In this document: positions 5,830 to 12,265 of the stretch, in pieces
Layout of the letters: every line of letters begins with the position of its first letter
Numbering within the stretch: the stretch's first letter is position 1
Source: CAVWCW01 sp965365625
Lineage (GTDB): Bacteria > Pseudomonadota > Gammaproteobacteria > Chromatiales > Chromatiaceae
Assembly (NCBI GenBank): GCA_965365625.1
Contig: CBDUCL010000071.1
Coordinates: forward strand, 1 to 12,265
Length of the DNA: 12,265 nucleotides
Reading direction: 5' to 3'
Translations under genes and position numbers: made by a program
Notes under the pieces: model-generated
What the model saw: only the letters and a program-made list of their open reading frames with translations
Told to the model about the DNA's origin: nothing
Database searches by the model: none

Positions 5830-6440
5830 CCGGGCGATTCACTGGTCTCCGGGGGCGGCGCTTTCGGCGCGCTCTGGCAGGCGCTTGCGCGGCCCTGGGC
5901 CTCCTCCTGATGGCGCCAGCCGCGGGTGCGGATAACGACAGCCTGCGCTCGCAGCGAGTCAAGGCCGCCTTTATTCTGAATATCGCGCGTTTCGTCAGCT
6001 GGCCGGAGAGCGCTTTCGACGGACCCGGCGCCCCGCTGCTGCTTTGCCTGTATCGGGGCAACCCCCTAGGTGTTGCGATCGACAGTATCCGCGGCGAACG
6101 GGCGGTCGGGCGCCGCATGGCAATCGCCGAGGTCTCCAGCTACGACGAAAGCGAAGCCTGTCATATCCTGCTGGTTCCCGCAGCCAGGTTGGAAGACTTT
6201 TCTGGGGAGCTGGATGAGCCCTTGGAGCGTCCGCTGCTGACGGTGGCCGACCTCACCTTGGAGTCGCATCCCGAGGAGGGACATCGGCATCCAGTGATGG
6301 TCACCCTGGTGCGTGCCGGCACCCGTATCGGCTTCGAGGTCGATCTCCAACAGGTGCGGCGCTCCGGGCTGCGCATGAGCGCCGAGCTGTTGAAGCTGGC
6401 CCGCATCTTGGATACGCCGCCGCCGGAGGTGTTGCCATGA
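5811..6440 (+). CDS. YfiR-family (DUF4154) periplasmic regulator
   Basis: The 209-residue product has a basic N terminus, a hydrophobic signal segment (about 20-40, cleavage after APAAGA) and the YfiR-family hallmarks: VKAAFILNIARFVSWP (50-65) near the start and GLRMSAELLKLARIL (186-200) near the end. Two cysteines, C79 and C117, could form a disulfide; P. aeruginosa YfiR has redox-sensitive disulfides, but equivalence is not proven. YfiR binds the periplasmic part of the diguanylate cyclase YfiN and represses it. The adjoining GGDEF gene makes that role likely here. The ATG at 5811 lies inside the receptor gene (19-base overlap) with only a weak ribosome site, so translation is probably coupled. 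The stop overlaps the next start as ATGA (6437-6440). A start further in would shorten only the signal region. Confidence 0.9.
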   Translation: MEARPLTGRFTGLRGRRFRRALAGACAALGLLLMAPAAGADNDSLRSQRVKAAFILNIARFVSWPESAFDGPGAPLLLCLYRGNPLGVAIDSIRGERAVGRRMAIAEVSSYDESEACHILLVPAARLEDFSGELDEPLERPLLTVADLTLESHPEEGHRHPVMVTLVRAGTRIGFEVDLQQVRRSGLRMSAELLKLARILDTPPPEVLP

Positions 6441-8542
6441 AGTTTCTTGGCAACCAGTCGATCCGCCGCAAGCTGATGTTGCTGCTGTTGCTTACCAGCG
6501 GCACCACCCTGTTGCTCTCCGCGGTGGGTTTTTCGGCCAACGACTGGATCTCCCAGCGCAGTGCCGCCTACGAGCGCCTGCGAGCCCAGGCCGGCATCAT
6601 TGGGAGCAACTCGGTGGCCGCCTTGATCTTCCGCGACGAACAAGCGGCCGCTGCGACCCTATCAAGCCTGGAGCGCGAGGCGGAAATCGTCGGCGCCGCC
6701 CTGTTCGACCTCGGCGGCGAACGCTTCGCCGTCTACCAGCGCGATAACGGCAACGAGGGGCTGCCGTCCAGCCTGCCGCCCGAGGAGGCCGGCTCGCTCG
6801 GCGGCGGCAGCTATGTGGTGTCGCCGATTCTGCTCGAAAGCGAACGGATCGGCAGCATCCTGATCCTGTCCGACTTCCGGCATTGGAAGCAACGCCGGCT
6901 ACTGCACCTGATCATCGCCCTCGGCGTACTGGTGGTGACGTTGCTTGCCGCCTGGCTGCTGTCGAGCCGGCTACAGCGGGTGGTTTCCGAGCCGATCCTC
7001 GCTCTGGCGGCCACCGCCCGGCGCGTCTCCCTCGATCGAGACTATGGTCTACGCGCTGAGGAAATCTCGAGCGACGAGATCGGCCGCCTGGTGGGGGACT
7101 TCAACGATATGCTGGCCCAAATCCAGTTGCGCGATCAGGAACTGCGGCACGCCCGGGAGGAACTGGAAACCAAGGTGCAGGCCCGTACCATGGAGCTCAC
7201 CGAGTTGGCCAGTCAGCTTGAGCACCAGGCCTATCATGACAAGCTCACCGGCCTGGCCAACCGGGTGTTGTTCGACGAGCACCTGCGGCAGTCGATCGAC
7301 GAGGCGGAGCGATACGGCGGGCGCCTGGGTGTCATGTTCCTGGACCTGGACCGCTTCAAGAACGTTAACGATACCCTGGGCCATGCGGTCGGGGACAAGC
7401 TGCTGCAAGAGGTCGCCCGCCGCTTCACCGCTTGTTTGCGCAAGAGTGACACCTTGGCGCGCCTCGGTGGCGACGAGTTCGCCGTGTTGCTGGTCCAGGT
7501 CAAGCATCTGGAGGACGTTGCCGAAGTGGCGCGCAAGCTGATCGACGCCATGGCGCAGCCGATTCAGGTCGATGGCTATAGCCTGCACCTGACCACGAGC
7601 GTGGGCATCAGCCTGTATCCCGAGGACGGGACCGAAGCCGATACCATTGTAAAGAATGCGGATACAGCGATGTACCGCTCCAAGGACCAGGGCCGCAATC
7701 AAGCCACTTTCTTCGCCGCCGATATGAACGCCCGTGCGGTGCGGCGAATGGCCCTAGAGACGCGGCTGCGCGAGGCAATGGAGCACAATCTGTTCCTTGT
7801 AGAGTATCAGCCGCGCTGGGCCACCAGCAGCCGCGAAATGGTTGGTGTCGAGGCGCTGGTGCGCTGGTGCGACGAACACGAGGGGAGCGTCGAGCCCTCC
7901 GAGTTCATCCCCCTGGCGGAGGAGTGCGGCCTGGTTACCGCCATCGACGAATGGGTGTTGGAAACCGCCTGCCGCGAAGTGATGCGCTGGTATAACGGGC
8001 GCGAGCCCGGGATCCGCCTGGCGGTCAATTTCTCGCCTGCCCATTTCATTCGTGATGACCTGTCCGAGGTGATTGCGGGCATCCTGGACCGCACCGGGTT
8101 TCCTGCGCGGCGCCTGGAACTGGAGATTACGGAAAATCTGTTCGGCCCCGATCATAGCGCCACCCGCCGCGTTCTCGAGCGCCTGCGGGGCTTGGGTATC
8201 GAGTTTTGCATCGACGACTTTGGGACCGCCTACTCATCGCTGAGCCGGCTCAAGCAGCTGCCCCTGCATACACTGAAGATCGACCGTGCCTTTGTACGCG
8301 ACCTGGGCAACGACCCGGACGACGAAGCCATCGTTCGTACGATAATTACCATGGCGCACAGTCTCAACCTCGGGGTGGTGGCCGAAGGGATAGAGACCGA
8401 GGCCCAATTCGGCTTCGTCCAGCAGCTCGGCTGCGACGCAGTCCAAGGTTATTTGCTGGGTCGGCCCCAGACCGGCGAGGCCATGGCGGAGCAGTTGCGG
8501 AGCGCGGACAGGGGTTCCGGCTCCGAGACCGGAAATGCCTAG
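6437..8542 (+). CDS. Membrane CHASE8-like/HAMP/GGDEF/EAL cyclic di-GMP enzyme, YfiN-like with added EAL domain
   Basis: The 701-residue product has a first membrane segment (about 13-32), a periplasmic sensor region (about 33-152) with the YfiN/CHASE8-type stretch around SAAYERLRAQAGIIGSNSVA, and a second membrane segment (about 155-177). HAMP (about 178-232) and a coiled linker follow. The GGDEF domain (about 265-425) has an intact G344-G345-D346-E347-F348, metal-binding D303 and a full inhibitory site R335-K-S-D338 five residues upstream. The EAL domain (about 440-690) keeps E472-A-L, N531, E563, D593-D594 (in DDFGTAYSS), K614, E650 and Q670. Both synthesis and breakdown of cyclic di-GMP are thus possible, with product inhibition of synthesis. 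It starts by ATGA overlap with the YfiR-family gene, which probably represses it from the periplasm. P. aeruginosa YfiN lacks EAL, so this is an extended version. Domain calls rest on clear motifs; the net activity is unknown. Confidence 0.95.
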   Translation: MKFLGNQSIRRKLMLLLLLTSGTTLLLSAVGFSANDWISQRSAAYERLRAQAGIIGSNSVAALIFRDEQAAAATLSSLEREAEIVGAALFDLGGERFAVYQRDNGNEGLPSSLPPEEAGSLGGGSYVVSPILLESERIGSILILSDFRHWKQRRLLHLIIALGVLVVTLLAAWLLSSRLQRVVSEPILALAATARRVSLDRDYGLRAEEISSDEIGRLVGDFNDMLAQIQLRDQELRHAREELETKVQARTMELTELASQLEHQAYHDKLTGLANRVLFDEHLRQSIDEAERYGGRLGVMFLDLDRFKNVNDTLGHAVGDKLLQEVARRFTACLRKSDTLARLGGDEFAVLLVQVKHLEDVAEVARKLIDAMAQPIQVDGYSLHLTTSVGISLYPEDGTEADTIVKNADTAMYRSKDQGRNQATFFAADMNARAVRRMALETRLREAMEHNLFLVEYQPRWATSSREMVGVEALVRWCDEHEGSVEPSEFIPLAEECGLVTAIDEWVLETACREVMRWYNGREPGIRLAVNFSPAHFIRDDLSEVIAGILDRTGFPARRLELEITENLFGPDHSATRRVLERLRGLGIEFCIDDFGTAYSSLSRLKQLPLHTLKIDRAFVRDLGNDPDDEAIVRTIITMAHSLNLGVVAEGIETEAQFGFVQQLGCDAVQGYLLGRPQTGEAMAEQLRSADRGSGSETGNA
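8515..8534. terminator. Inverted repeat at the end of the GGDEF/EAL gene
   Basis: TTCCGG (8515-8520) and CCGGAA (8529-8534) pair around an eight-base loop, overlapping the last codons of the gene. There is no T run on either side. It could serve as a processing or bidirectional stop structure between the converging operons, but the evidence is only the repeat. Confidence 0.25.
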
Positions 8543-8556
8543 CGCCGGTCGGTTCT

Positions 8557-8901
8557 TCAGCGCCGCTGGCCCGAGTCCTCGCCGTCTGCCTGGGGCGGTG
8601 GGGCCAGGCTCCGGCAGCCCCGGTGCAGGGCGGCGCGCGACAGCATATAAGCGCTGACCGGAGCGGTCAGGAACAGGAACAGGCTGACCAGCAGTTCCTT
8701 CAGGCTCAGTTCCTGCTGGGCGCCGAAGTAGAGCATCGAGCCGAGCAGAATCGCCCCCACCCCCAGCGTCGTGGCCTTGGTGGGGCCGTGCAGGCGGGTG
8801 AAGAAATCCGGTAGCCGGGCCAGGCCGATGGAGCCGACCAGGGCAAATCCGGCCCCCAGCAGCACCAGGGCAGCGGCGAGCAGTTCCAGCAGGAAGCTCA
8901 T
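8557..8901 (-). CDS. mnhG: Mrp/Mnh-type monovalent cation/H+ antiporter subunit G
   Basis: The 114-residue product has three membrane segments (about 4-25, 42-60, 67-88) and the family pattern GSIGLARLPDFFTRLHGPTK, followed by ATTLGVGAILLGSML. This is typical of MrpG/MnhG/PhaG, a small structural subunit of the hetero-oligomeric Na+(K+)/H+ antiporter in the inner membrane. The start is the ATG at 8901, which overlaps the mnhF stop as ATGA (8898-8901); a longer upstream frame is a shadow running through mnhF. The C-terminal tail after about residue 95 is polar and poorly conserved. It is the last gene of the operon and ends 14 bases from the converging GGDEF/EAL gene. Confidence 0.92.
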   Translation of the reverse strand: MSFLLELLAAALVLLGAGFALVGSIGLARLPDFFTRLHGPTKATTLGVGAILLGSMLYFGAQQELSLKELLVSLFLFLTAPVSAYMLSRAALHRGCRSLAPPPQADGEDSGQRR

Positions 8902-9167
8902 TCGATAATGTCTCCACGCAGCAGAAACTTGGCCAGCGCCATGGTGCTGACGAAGCCGAGCAGGGCGATCAGCAGCGCGGCTTGAAAGAAATCGGACCGC
9001 CCCAGGTGGATGCCGTAGAGCAGGATGGCGGCGGCGGCATTGATATAGAGGGTATCCAGGGCCAGGATGCGGTCGCTGGCGTCGGGGCCGCGGAACAGGC
9101 GCCATGCGTTGAGCAGCACCGCTATCCCGATCATCCAAAGGGCGGCGGGCAGGACCAGGTTCATCAT
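8898..9167 (-). CDS. mnhF: Mrp/Mnh-type monovalent cation/H+ antiporter subunit F
   Basis: The 89-residue product has three membrane segments and the family motif RLFRGPDASDRILALDTLYI (about 23-42), then a last helix ending GFVSTMALAKFLLRGDIIE. Length and motifs match MrpF/MnhF/PhaF. Start is chosen as ATG at 9167, giving a four-base ATGA overlap with the mnhE stop and a GGGAG ribosome site eight bases upstream; the adjacent second ATG at 9164 is equally possible. Upstream extension of this frame would only shadow mnhE. The subunit is part of the membrane complex exchanging Na+ or K+ for protons. Confidence 0.92.
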   Translation of the reverse strand: MMNLVLPAALWMIGIAVLLNAWRLFRGPDASDRILALDTLYINAAAAILLYGIHLGRSDFFQAALLIALLGFVSTMALAKFLLRGDIIE

Positions 9168-9646
9168 GAAAAGATCTCCCGAATCGGGGTCTCGTAACGG
9201 CGTTTGATGGCTTGCACCAGCGCCTCGGGCTCGTCTTCGCTCAGGGCATGCACCAGCAGCCGGTGCCCTGCTTCGTCGATCTCCGCGGACACCGTGCCCG
9301 GGGTCAGGGACACCACGCCGGCAAGAAGGGTGAGGGGGAAATCGCCCTCCAGCTCCAGAGGCACTTCCACGAAGCGGGGACGAATGCGCTCGCCGGGCCC
9401 CAGAACCAGCAGCGCGACCCGGAAATTGGCCACCAGGATGTCCCAGAGCACGAGTCCGACGAACCCCGGTACCCGTGCCGGCCGAGCCAGGCGCAGCCGC
9501 ACCGGCCAAAAACGCCGGCTGAACAAGGGAATCAGCAGCCCCAGCAGCGCGCCCAGCAGGATATGCCCGGGGCTGGCGCTGTTGTTGAGCAACAGCCAGA
9601 GCACCAGCAGCAACAGGCTAAGGATGGGGTGCGGAAACCAGTTCAT
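9164..9646 (-). CDS. mnhE: Mrp/Mnh-type monovalent cation/H+ antiporter subunit E
   Basis: The 160-residue product has an N-terminal hydrophobic region (about 7-43, two segments), a third hydrophobic stretch (about 61-82, LVLWDILVANFRVALLVL) and a cytoplasmic domain with the family signature TLLAGVVSLTPGTVSAEID. The length is typical of MrpE/MnhE/PhaE. The ATG at 9646 overlaps the mnhD stop (9643-9645) as ATGA, and the stop overlaps mnhF in the same way, so translation is coupled through the operon. MrpE is an accessory subunit needed for complex assembly or full activity in studied systems. Confidence 0.93.
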   Translation of the reverse strand: MNWFPHPILSLLLLVLWLLLNNSASPGHILLGALLGLLIPLFSRRFWPVRLRLARPARVPGFVGLVLWDILVANFRVALLVLGPGERIRPRFVEVPLELEGDFPLTLLAGVVSLTPGTVSAEIDEAGHRLLVHALSEDEPEALVQAIKRRYETPIREIFS

Positions 9647-11181
9647 GGGGCGCCTCCCGGACGATATTCGGAGGGGGTGAGGCCACGGTTGCCGAGCACG
9701 GCTTCGACATAGCCGGCGCGGTCTTCGAGCTGCAGGGCCGCCGCGCGAGTGAACGCCGTTACCGGACCGGCAGCAGCCATCAACAGGGCGCTGCCGGCGA
9801 GCAACAGGGCAGCCGCAAGGGACGGCAGTAGCGGGCTGCGGGTGCCCAAGGGGGCGCTCTCTCCGACGCGCCAGAACAAGGCGCTGCCGGCCCTGCTCAG
9901 GGCCGCGATCACCAACAGGCCGCTGCCCAGCAGCAGGGCGAACACCCAGACCGCCGCCGGGTGGGTCAGGGCACTTTGCAGCAGGTACACCTTGGCGGCA
10001 AAGCCGGCCAGGGGCGGCAGTCCGGCCACGCCTATGGCGCCGGCAAAGAACAGCCCTCCCAACAGCAGCGGCCGGGTTACCGGCTGGGCCTGGTCGAGAC
10101 GGGCCCGGGCTGGGCCGCGCTCATTGGCGATCAGGCCCGCCAGCAGGAACAGGCCGCCGGCCACCAAGGTACTGTTGAGCGCATAAAACAGCGCGGCGGA
10201 GGTTGCGGCCGGCGAGCCCAGCCCCAGGCCGAGCACCAGGGTGCCCGCCGATACCACCACCAGGTAGGCCAACATCCGGCGCAGCTCGCGGCTGGCCAGC
10301 ACCCCCAGGGTCGCGACGGTAATGGTGACCAGCCCCAGGGGCACCAGCCATGGCGCCAGCAGGGAGGCCGCCGGTCCCGCTTCGGGGCCGAACACCAGGC
10401 CGTGTACCCTGAGGATGGCATAGACCCCGACCTTGGTCATGATTGCGAACAGGGCCGCCACCGGCGCGCTGGCGGAGCCGTAGGCCGGCGGTAGCCAGAA
10501 GCCGACCGGCACCAGAGCCGCCTTGAGACCGAACACCAGCAGCAGCAGCAGGCCGCCGGCGCCCAGCAGCCCTGCTTGTTCGTGGCCGGCGGCGGCCACC
10601 CTGGCGCTGAGATCGGCCAGATTGAGGCTGCCGGCCGCGGCATAGATGGCGCCGATGCCGATCAGGAACACTGCCGAGCCAATCAGGTTGAGAACCACCA
10701 GATGCAGGGCGGCGCGTATGCGCGGGGCGCCGCCGCCGTGCACCTGCAGCGCGTAGGAGGCGATCAGCAGGATCTCGAAAAACACGAACAGGTTGAACAG
10801 GTCGCCGGTGAGGAAGGCGCCGTTGATGCCCAACAGCTGCATCTGGAACAGCAGGTGGAAGCGCCGCCCCAGGGCGTCGTCACCCCCCAAGGCATACACC
10901 AGGCTGCCGAGGGCCAGGGCGGCGGTGAGCGCCAACATCAGGGCGCTCAGACGGTCGGCCACCAGCACGATGCCGTAGGGGGCGGGCCAGTTGCCGATGT
11001 AGTAGACCAGCAGGTCGCCGCCCGCGGTGTGCTCCAGAAGCAGCAGACTAACCGCCAGCAGGGCGGCGGTAGCGGCCAGGCCGATACCCCGCTCCAGGCC
11101 GCGCCCGGCGCCGCCGACCGTGAACAGCAGGGCCCCGGCGAGCAGCGGGATCAGCAGCGGCAGGATCGCGAGCTCGCTCAT
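9643..11181 (-). CDS. mnhD: Mrp/Mnh-type monovalent cation/H+ antiporter subunit D
   Basis: The 512-residue product is a multi-spanning membrane protein of the NuoM/NuoN/MrpD (proton-translocating) family. Visible family features are LFNLFVFFEILLIASYAL with the conserved glutamate E136, lysine K220 in LVFGLKAALVPVGFWLPPAY, and K250 in FAIMTKVGVYAILRVHGLVF; these residues belong to the proton path in the family. Length is as expected for MrpD. The ATG at 11181 overlaps the mnhC stop (11178-11180) as ATGA. Together with MrpA it is expected to form the ion-translocating part of the complex. A 274-codon frame on the opposite strand inside it is a shadow. Confidence 0.95.
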   Translation of the reverse strand: MSELAILPLLIPLLAGALLFTVGGAGRGLERGIGLAATAALLAVSLLLLEHTAGGDLLVYYIGNWPAPYGIVLVADRLSALMLALTAALALGSLVYALGGDDALGRRFHLLFQMQLLGINGAFLTGDLFNLFVFFEILLIASYALQVHGGGAPRIRAALHLVVLNLIGSAVFLIGIGAIYAAAGSLNLADLSARVAAAGHEQAGLLGAGGLLLLLVFGLKAALVPVGFWLPPAYGSASAPVAALFAIMTKVGVYAILRVHGLVFGPEAGPAASLLAPWLVPLGLVTITVATLGVLASRELRRMLAYLVVVSAGTLVLGLGLGSPAATSAALFYALNSTLVAGGLFLLAGLIANERGPARARLDQAQPVTRPLLLGGLFFAGAIGVAGLPPLAGFAAKVYLLQSALTHPAAVWVFALLLGSGLLVIAALSRAGSALFWRVGESAPLGTRSPLLPSLAAALLLAGSALLMAAAGPVTAFTRAAALQLEDRAGYVEAVLGNRGLTPSEYRPGGAP

Positions 11182-11507
11182 TCCGCGTCCTCCCCGTCCG
11201 CCCGATCATCTCCGAGGTCCGCCAGCGCGCGCAGGGCCAGGGCCACCAGGAAGGCGGTCATGCCGAAGCCGATGACGATGGCAGTCAGCACCAGGGCCTG
11301 GGGCAGGGGATCGGGCAGCCGGCTCAGCCCCTGTTCGACCAGGGGTGCGCTGTCGAGGGTCAGGCGGCCGCTGGCGAACAGAAACAGGTTTACCGCATAA
11401 CCGAGCACGGACAGACCCAGCACCAGCGGGAAGGTGCGGCCGCGCAGCAGCAGATAGACCGCGGCGGCGGTCATCACCCCGATCACGATTGCGACCAGCA
11501 GCTCCAT
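11178..11507 (-). CDS. mnhC: Mrp/Mnh-type monovalent cation/H+ antiporter subunit C
   Basis: The 109-residue product is NuoK-like with three membrane segments (about 3-20, 27-45, 72-93) and the family features FPLVLGLSVLGYAVNLFLFA and DPLPQALVLTAIVIGFGMTA. Start at ATG 11507 overlaps the stop of the upstream AB gene by one base (TGATG), with a GGAGG-type ribosome site just before it. The stop overlaps mnhD. It is a small membrane subunit of the antiporter complex, adjacent to D in related structures. Confidence 0.94.
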   Translation of the reverse strand: MELLVAIVIGVMTAAAVYLLLRGRTFPLVLGLSVLGYAVNLFLFASGRLTLDSAPLVEQGLSRLPDPLPQALVLTAIVIGFGMTAFLVALALRALADLGDDRADGEDAE

Positions 11508-12265
11508 CAGAACTCCTCCTCGCGCGGGCTCAGGGCGCCGATGCGGGTCAGGATCACCAGCACGGTGCCGACCACCGCCAGGAACACCCCAAGGTCGAAG
11601 AACATAGCGCTGGCCAGCTCGAACTTGCCGACAATGGGCAGCGTCACGTAGGTGTAGCTGGTGGTGAGAAAGGGGAAGCCGACGAACCAGCTGGCAATGC
11701 CGGTGAGTACCGCTACTAGCACCCCGATGCCGATCAGGCGCTGTTTATCCCAGGGCAGGCGCGGCCGGGTGGCGGCGGTGCCGTCGACGATGTACTGCAG
11801 GATCAGGGCGACCCCGGCCACCAGGCCGGCAATGAATCCGCCGCCGGGTTGGTTGTGGCCGCGCAGGAACAGAAAAGCGGAGACCAGCAGGGCGACCGGC
11901 AGCAGCAGCTTGGCAACGGTGGAGAGTATCAAGGGTCGCCGGTCCCGGGCCCAGGGGCGGCCCAGGTCGTCGCGCTGGCGCTGGGGCAGGAGCAGGCCGG
12001 TCAGCAGCGACAGTATACCCACCGCTGCGATGCCCAGCACGGTGATCTCGCCCAGGGTGTCGAAGCCCCGGAAGTCCACCAGGATTACGTTCACCACGTT
12101 GGTGCCGCCGCCCCCGGGCTTGCTCTCGGCCAGGAAGAAGTCGGAGATGCCGTTCGCCGGCCGGCTCAACATGGCGAAGCTCAGCGCTGCAATGCCGATG
12201 CCGCAGAGTGAAGCCAGCAGCAGGTCGCGCCCGCGCCGCCAGGGAGGGGACTCCGCCGGGGTACG
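11507..12265 (-). CDS. mnhA: Fused MrpA/MrpB-type antiporter subunit, C-terminal part (cut by the window edge)
   Basis: The frame runs open from the right edge of the window to TGA at 11507-11509, so only the last 252 residues or so are seen. They begin within the C-terminal part of MrpA: a membrane segment (DLLLASLCGIGIAALSFAM), then NVVNVILVDFRGFDTLGEIT, the NuoJ-like piece. They continue without a break into a complete MrpB domain with LRGHNQPGGGFIAGLVAG, LQYIVDG and SAMFFDLGVFLAVVGTVLVI. A single AB chain is the arrangement of the six-gene (group 2, Pha-type) Mrp operons, against the separate A and B of seven-gene operons. The internal ATG at 12172 is not the true start. The promoter of the operon lies outside the window. 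Confidence 0.93.
   Translation of the reverse strand, partial: RTPAESPPWRRGRDLLLASLCGIGIAALSFAMLSRPANGISDFFLAESKPGGGGTNVVNVILVDFRGFDTLGEITVLGIAAVGILSLLTGLLLPQRQRDDLGRPWARDRRPLILSTVAKLLLPVALLVSAFLFLRGHNQPGGGFIAGLVAGVALILQYIVDGTAATRPRLPWDKQRLIGIGVLVAVLTGIASWFVGFPFLTTSYTYVTLPIVGKFELASAMFFDLGVFLAVVGTVLVILTRIGALSPREEEF

Noticed and set aside
9168..9509. Upstream extension of the mnhF frame (203 codons)
   Set aside because: The extra part runs antiphase through mnhE and is Gly/Ala/Arg-rich; the ATG at 9167 with GGGAG and ATGA overlap gives the normal family length.
10576..11400. 274-codon plus-strand frame
   Set aside because: It is antisense to mnhD and mnhC, is extremely Gln/Gly/Ala-rich, and has no ribosome site; the minus-strand genes have clear family motifs.
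1..12265. CRISPR array or integrase gene
   Set aside because: No regularly spaced identical repeats were seen on reading, and no tyrosine recombinase or IntI motifs appear in any frame of the window.

Overview
The window reads as a piece of a high-GC gammaproteobacterial chromosome that meets the end of an integrated mobile element. The assignment to Gammaproteobacteria rests on the protein families and on the tRNA-Lys(CTT)-type sequence; genus cannot be told from the sequence. There are three blocks: an accessory region (1-2725), a short stretch with an RRM-like gene (2726-3813), and two well-packed backbone operons that converge (3814-12265).

Accessory region. The left part is visibly more AT-rich than the rest and looks like a remnant of an integron cassette array read on the minus strand. 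A Sel1-repeat protein gene (928-1551) and a small membrane-protein gene (243-833) are separated by an imperfect palindrome with attC geometry (856-940). A second attC-like palindrome lies upstream of the Sel1 gene (1549-1658). The site that should follow the second gene is interrupted by the 3' end of a group II intron on the opposite strand (1-243), the arrangement known for introns that target attC sites. Further right are a structure-rich non-coding stretch (1659-1980), a C-terminal fragment of an IS91-like transposase (1981-2246, minus), and the GC-rich C-terminal tail of an unidentified protein (2300-2540, plus). The block ends with the 3' half of a tRNA-Lys(CTT) gene, anticodon loop to CCA (2681-2725), followed by a strong intrinsic terminator. 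I read this as the distal attachment site of an island or ICE that lies to the left; chromosomal backbone resumes after 2725.

Backbone. A small single-RRM-like protein (2977-3378) is followed by a 435-base leader with mutually exclusive stems. Then comes a three-gene, translationally coupled operon on the plus strand: a TonB-dependent receptor with a TTG start (3814-5829), a YfiR-family periplasmic protein (5811-6440), and an inner-membrane CHASE8-like/HAMP/GGDEF/EAL protein with intact catalytic motifs for both making and degrading cyclic di-GMP (6437-8542). By analogy with YfiBNR, the periplasmic protein would hold the membrane enzyme in check, and the receptor may couple an outer-membrane event to it. 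No YfiB-type lipoprotein gene is present here.

Converging from the right on the minus strand is an Mrp/Mnh-type Na+(K+)/H+ antiporter operon, mnhAB (fused, cut by the window edge)-C-D-E-F-G, every gene overlapping the next by 1-4 bases. It ends 14 bases from the GGDEF/EAL gene.
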